Source: Parastagonospora avenae f. sp. tritici 18332-5
Lineage: Eukaryota > Ascomycota > Dothideomycetes > Pleosporales > Phaeosphaeriaceae
Assembly (NCBI GenBank): GCA_022559985.1
Contig: JAFJTR010000021.1
Location: forward strand, 1 to 64,000
Direction of reading: 5' to 3'
DNA length: 64,000 nucleotides
Part shown: positions 59,801 through 64,000 of the stretch, in pieces
Layout: every line of letters starts with the position of its first letter
Numbering within the stretch: position 1 is the first letter of the stretch
The notes under the pieces: generated by a model
Seen by the model: the letters and a program-made list of their open reading frames with translations, nothing else
Database searches by the model: none
What the model was told of the DNA's origin: nothing
Translations under genes and position numbers: made by a program

Positions 59801-59950
59801 CAAGCAAGTCGGCCTCACACACGAGTGGGGCCAACCGAGCCCGATCCACAACTCAAAACGCTGGTGCTGAAGCTTACCAGGCAGGTTGAGCAACTCACAG
59901 AAATGGTATCGCAGCTTCAAGAGCAGCGCGAAGCGACTGTGGTCGCTTGA
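56871..59950 (+). CDS. TRP/Yvc1-like cation channel (ion-transport domain), many exons
   Basis: Secure exons: 57241-58174, 58224-58263, 58324-58332, 58387-58442, 58492-58520, 58571-58590, 58662-58705, 58755-58829, 59092-59190, 59516-59950; also 56980-57155 by homology (LLEPLVVYLSNSVHHPALVSALL). The first exon is uncertain: 56871-56924 with a 55-nt intron fits phase and gives 656 aa, but its GTAGAC donor is weak. Motifs in order: EARGYACEHVAWQFL, LEIAAVSGAKKFLSQR, PYFGTLIPCL-like (NRYFGTLIPCLKEM), KVFFGSSYLGFD near the pore, then LLITSLISLLSNSLSK. About six transmembrane segments (roughly residues 250-500), a cytosolic helical N-terminus and a coiled-coil C-terminus. Family members release Ca2+ from vacuole or act in the plasma membrane. 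Two introns are long (262 and 325 nt). Confidence 0.85.
58324..58332 (+). other. 9-nt microexon in the TRP-like channel gene
   Basis: TCTACTTAG lies between a 60-nt intron (GTAAGTATG donor, TTTCAG acceptor) and a 54-nt intron (GTATCA donor, CACTAG acceptor). It supplies LYLG in the conserved run VVILYLGFLTTF; omitting it keeps frame but removes three residues from a transmembrane helix. Confidence 0.8.
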
Positions 59951-60796
59951 AGGCCGGCGCTTCCAGCCGCTCGCAGTGTACAGGCATATCCTGCTAAGGT
60001 ATCAACCAACACCGGATAAAACTCATGGAATCCGCTTTATCCAACTCATCACAGCATCTATACTTTGACGCATGTGCCAATGACATTCGGTATCCGACGC
60101 GCTCCACAGCGTCCGAGCTAGCAAATGAATGAATGTCGACGGCATCAACATCTTAATGCAGCCAACGACGGCATTCAAATTGGCATGGTTTTCTCAAGCC
60201 CGCCATTGCAGCAGGGATGCATCCACTCTGAGCGTCTGCCTGCGCCTCAGGCTGCGGCCGGTGCGAATCTGATTTGTGTTCGGGCCGCTGAGACCTTCCC
60301 GAGAGCTTGGGTCTAGTTCAAAGTCCCCGGCCCACGCCACCATCCAGTCGTGCAGGGGTGCCTGCATGCTGCACTGCGCTACTCTGCTTGTGTATACCCT
60401 GACCATCTCCCCCTCCGCGACAGACGGCCCCAGCCCCATGCAGCTAACTGGCGCCTGCCGCCCATGCGGCTCGAGCTCACCATGTTCATGCTGTCCCTGT
60501 CTAGTACGATTCCTGGGAGTCTGCCTCACTGTTCAAAAGCCCACTGTTCGAACGTACCGAATTGAGAAGACACTGCCGCAGTGCTCAGACCTGACGTTCT
60601 ATACAGCATTTGCTCCAAGTCCCCACACCCTACATTACACAGATATAATCCGCCGTTGGAACGCCCTGCAGCTTCTTTTTTCAGTCTTCGACATCGACCT
60701 ATTCTTACATACCCCTCTCCTTCGACCTTACCAAACAATACCTAGTCCTTTTTGCAACGTATCAAGACAACCCTTCCTCTACTGGATTCCTTGATC
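59951..60796. other. Intergenic and leader, 846 bp
   Basis: 3' flank of the channel gene and 5' region of the zinc-finger gene. The last 200 bp are pyrimidine-rich (CTTTTT, CCTCTC, CCTTCC runs), typical of a fungal promoter or leader. No gene seen. Confidence 0.45.
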
Positions 60797-61935
60797 ATGT
60801 TGCGGTACGCGGACCAGCCTACACCTCCTTTCAACTCTCCATACCAACAGCAATCGGAAAGTTCATCGATGCTTGAATCACCATACCCCTCTCCAAACCG
60901 CCACAACGGTCAACAAAAATACACTGAAGGCCTTGGTCTATACGACTATCACACTTCGCTTCCTCGTGGTCTACCACCATCTCCACAGCCTTCTGAGAAC
61001 TGGAACGGACAAATGTCAACTGGTGTCTCCCCACTAATGGCTGACACAATCGCGGATCCTTGGACGTCTGGAGCTTTCGACCATCCCGTCACCCGTTCTC
61101 CACTACCTTGGGCGTCTGCCCACACTTCGCCTCGGTCTTCGCTGTCATCGTGCACACGCGAGATGTCGGCCTTCTCACATGACGGGTCGGAGCAAGCTTT
61201 TCCTGGAGTCAAAATGGAGTATCCCGGCTGGGCTCAAGAGATCAGATGGGGTGCAGCTGACCCAGCAGATATGCGTGGGTTGTCCCGAAACCCATCCCTC
61301 ACAGTAGCTCCCGAGCGGCTCAATGCCGATGTGTTTCCGTATGAGCACACGTATGGAGGTCACCCAGTGCCAAAGCTAGAGTCAACAGCCCTGTACGACT
61401 ACAACAACCGAACCTTTGAACGAGGAACGTCCGAGGACAGCACTGTACGAGATCAGTCTCGGCCCAACTACTCGTCTACAAACACATCAACGGAGCGCGC
61501 CCGTAACCGAAGACACACCGACCCTGCCAACGCTCCATACCGTTGCCCCTCATGCCCCGACAAAGGCTTCAAGAGGCGATATAATTTGAATCAGCACATG
61601 TTGCTTCACGAGCCTAATCGAAGAAAAGAGAACCCATGTCCCGTGGAGGGCTGTTCGCAGGAGTTCAGGCGAAAGACGGACCTTGCGCGCCACGATCAAA
61701 GCGTGCACCAGAAGGTCAGGCCTTTCAAATGTTCGCGCTGTTCTAGAAGCTTTCCACGGAAAGACACGCTGCGGAGGTAAGCTTTGATACACTCCTTTCT
61801 CATAGCCATAAGACTAATATCGCGCCCAGACACGAGGACGATGGATGTACCCGGCGCAATCAGGTACCTGTCACAGATTCGCGGATGCTCACGCAGCTCC
61901 GGCACGATGGGTATGCACCGGCGACTGGACTGTAG
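60797..61935 (+). CDS. C2H2 zinc-finger transcription factor
   Basis: Two exons, 60797-61776 and 61830-61935 (53-nt intron), giving 361 aa. Residues 1-245 are Ser/Pro/Tyr-rich and disordered, as in activation regions. Three fingers sit at the C-terminus: C-P-S-C...H-x3-H (about 251-274), a C-x4-C...H-x4-H finger (PCPVEGCSQEF), and a third begun in exon 1 (FKCSRCSRSFPRKDTLRR) and completed after the splice as HEDDGC, which gives Cys in place of the last His. This arrangement is common in fungal regulators, but I cannot name an orthologue or target. The start is the first ATG after a pyrimidine-rich leader. Confidence 0.85.
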
Positions 61936-64000
61936 ATGGGTATTGCGGCGAATTGGTGCATATTTTGATCACACCAAGATCAAGCGTGGGTGTACAATGT
62001 TGATTGCTTTCGAATTTGTGTCCGACATGGAACTGTGCATATACGGCGTTATGGAGCGCTCTCCGAGCTTGGGTGCAATAGATAGGCTTGCGGCAACGCA
62101 TAGCTACGAATGACTTCAATAAGAGTCATACATTGCTCTTTCTACTGTATAGCATTGCTTTGAATCAAACATCCTCCCAGTGATTCCTCCACGGTGATCA
62201 TGACATCCTGGCGCCTTGGCGGTGACATCCAAATATCCAACTTTACGTTCTCGAAGAGCATCACCACACACCTCCATCCACCAAACTTGTCCATCAAGTT
62301 GCTTTACCCAGACGCTTTGCGCCTAATTACCGGACGCCAAAACTGGCACGGTATGCGATGTTTGCATGGGTTTGGGCGAAGATTGGCACACGCCACCTTG
62401 ATCGATCCCTGGGTGCCGTTCACGGTTCACCGGTCTCCACAACGTCTTTTGTACAACCGCGCATCGACGGGGTTCTTACGGGGATCATGCCGTAGCACAA
62501 CATGGGTCGACATGGAGCTTGCGTGAATTAACATGAGGGCGCCTAAATCCCTGTCACCTGCAAGCGATTCACATCGCGCTTACCCACCATTCGTCAATCA
62601 CACGCTCTCTACGGCGCGGTGCTCCACACCACCAACGGTTCCACTCTGGAGTAATTACACGCTCAACCCTCCTTCGCTGGTTATATTACCTCCAGTCTCT
62701 TTCAGGGTTCAATCTGCACCTCTCCTGCGGCGAAGTTCGACGGCGGCTGTTGCTGTCCTAAGTTGGATCACCAGTCTATGACTTGCATGGCAGCCCGCGA
62801 GCGACAGCGCGCCCACCCTCACTACGTTTCCAGACCAAGTACATCTTTGTCTGGACTAATCCATAGCGTCCTGGTGGGCGCTTAATGCTTGGACAGCGGG
62901 CTACGTCTTATCTCAATCGAGCCACGTCGGTTGACCTGGCCCCGTGCCCACGGAAGCACTAAGACTCTCACGTCACTGCTACCTCCCACCAGTGACCACA
63001 GCAGATGATCCTAGCCAAAACGATAATATTCCGTTTAATGATGCGCGTAGCAACCTCGACTTGCTCGGCTACAAACCTGTACGTCTCTATGGTTTGGAAT
63101 GGTGTGCGTTTGCTGCCTAAAGATCCAGGAATTCGGGTCAACCCAGGCCGCAGCTGCAGACTCAGCCCCCATCCAAATAGCAACTTCCGGTATCATCCCC
63201 GAACCCAATCGATACTTTGAGTGCTTTACAGATGATGACAATTTCTGCGTCCCCCACCACCTTGGACGCTGCTGCAAGATCACATGACTCTCCACAGTAT
63301 GCGAGCGTCTCTCGCATCGACGGGTCCTTCCAGCTCCAAGTCTGACTAGTGCTGCACGCCAGGCATTGCAATCTACTCGACTCTCCACGGGATCTCAAGA
63401 TCGATGAGCAGATCGCCCCAGCCAATGCTCAATCAAGACTGCTCAGGTGAAACAATACCCACACAACAAGGGCTATTCAGTCGCCGATGCGCATCGCCGA
63501 CATGCTCTCGCAAACAGTTCCCAGACTGCCTTCACAGTGACACAACAAATACAGGGGTAATCATACGTTCGGGCTGAAGATGTATCTGTCATCTTATTGG
63601 TGAGAATTCCCAGCAACCCTGCGTCAGCACTCTACAAGTTGCTCCGTGCTTACGCAGCGGGCATCTGCAGGCCATCAGTATCCGTTGAGAGTGGTTCCAA
63701 CCCTGGCGATCTTCCTGAGCAGGTTGCTGCGTGCTGGCGGAGTACTTCTAGTCAAGTGTCACAACAGCATGTTCGATCACGACCGACTCAGAGTTGAGCT
63801 TTTTGTGATGCAAACTACCAACAACTCCAATCGCAACCAACAACCAGAGGTGCGGAAGCGGATCACACTTGACCATAACAAGGCGTCTTACAGTGCTGTC
63901 TCGACTACACATAATTGTTCTTTTAGAAGGCTGCCAATTCTTCCTTGGTGTAAAGCATGCTGTCGCCGTACGAGTAGACTTTTGAACGCTTCATCCGAGT
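61936..64000. other. Gene-poor right end, 2.1 kb
   Basis: Frames of 60-117 codons are present on both strands, but none shows a domain, a convincing splice pattern or a good leader. It may include the 3' UTR of the zinc-finger gene and the promoter of a gene beyond the window. Confidence 0.45.

Noticed and set aside
1..64000. A biosynthetic gene cluster or defence system
   Set aside because: No polyketide synthase, NRPS, terpene cyclase or P450 is present; the BBE oxidase, transporter and reductase are isolated among housekeeping genes.

Overview
This window is nuclear DNA of a filamentous ascomycete (Pezizomycotina), most likely a Dothideomycete. That view rests on short spliceosomal introns (mostly 48-75 nt, with CTAAC/CTGAC-type branch points), single-copy housekeeping genes of clear fungal type, and typical filamentous-fungal families: a siderophore-type GATA factor, an RTA1/GPCR-like DUF3112 protein, an NPP1 (Nep1-like) secreted protein and a TRP/Yvc1-like channel. 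The genus cannot be named from the sequence. The first 125 bases are an almost pure G run, which looks like a read or assembly artefact at a contig end. I found no rRNA, tRNA, CRISPR array or intact transposon.

Layout. 1-10 kb: poly-G end, sparsely coding DNA, a small 64-aa protein, then a convergent pair made of a secreted berberine-bridge-type FAD oxidase (5023-6738, +) and a TDT/malic-acid-type transporter (8253-6873, -). 10-20 kb: a small hypothetical gene, eIF2B-alpha (GCN3), a two-exon hypothetical gene, the iron regulator SREA-type GATA factor with a perfect SRE-consensus site in its promoter, a six-exon COPI-associated/Tvp15-like membrane protein and a spliced hypothetical gene. 20-29 kb: proteasome subunit RPN1 and RIO2 kinase, divergent from a 359-bp shared promoter, then a two-RRM RNA-binding protein with a long spliced leader. 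29-31.6 kb is empty of recognisable genes. 31.6-43 kb: NADPH-cytochrome P450 reductase (with a GC-AG intron) and the very large cell-morphogenesis scaffold PAG1/Tao3/Furry. 43-54.5 kb: two hypothetical genes, a CocE/NonD hydrolase, an NPP1-domain secreted protein with an extra N-terminal domain, a GH15 glucoamylase and a DUF3112 seven-helix protein. 54.5-64 kb: a hypothetical basic/acidic protein, a many-exon TRP-like cation channel with a 9-nt microexon, a C2H2 zinc-finger factor and 2 kb with nothing recognisable.

The genes do not form an operon or a metabolic cluster. Loose themes are secreted or carbohydrate-active functions (BBE oxidase, GH15, NPP1 protein) mixed with housekeeping genes. 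I reconstructed most exon structures by hand from splice consensus, reading frame and family alignment from memory; I state where a start or splice is uncertain. I did not find convincing evidence for an undescribed multi-gene system. The most useful leads are splicing oddities, a flavin-site substitution, a candidate iron autoregulation site, and a two-domain NPP1 protein.
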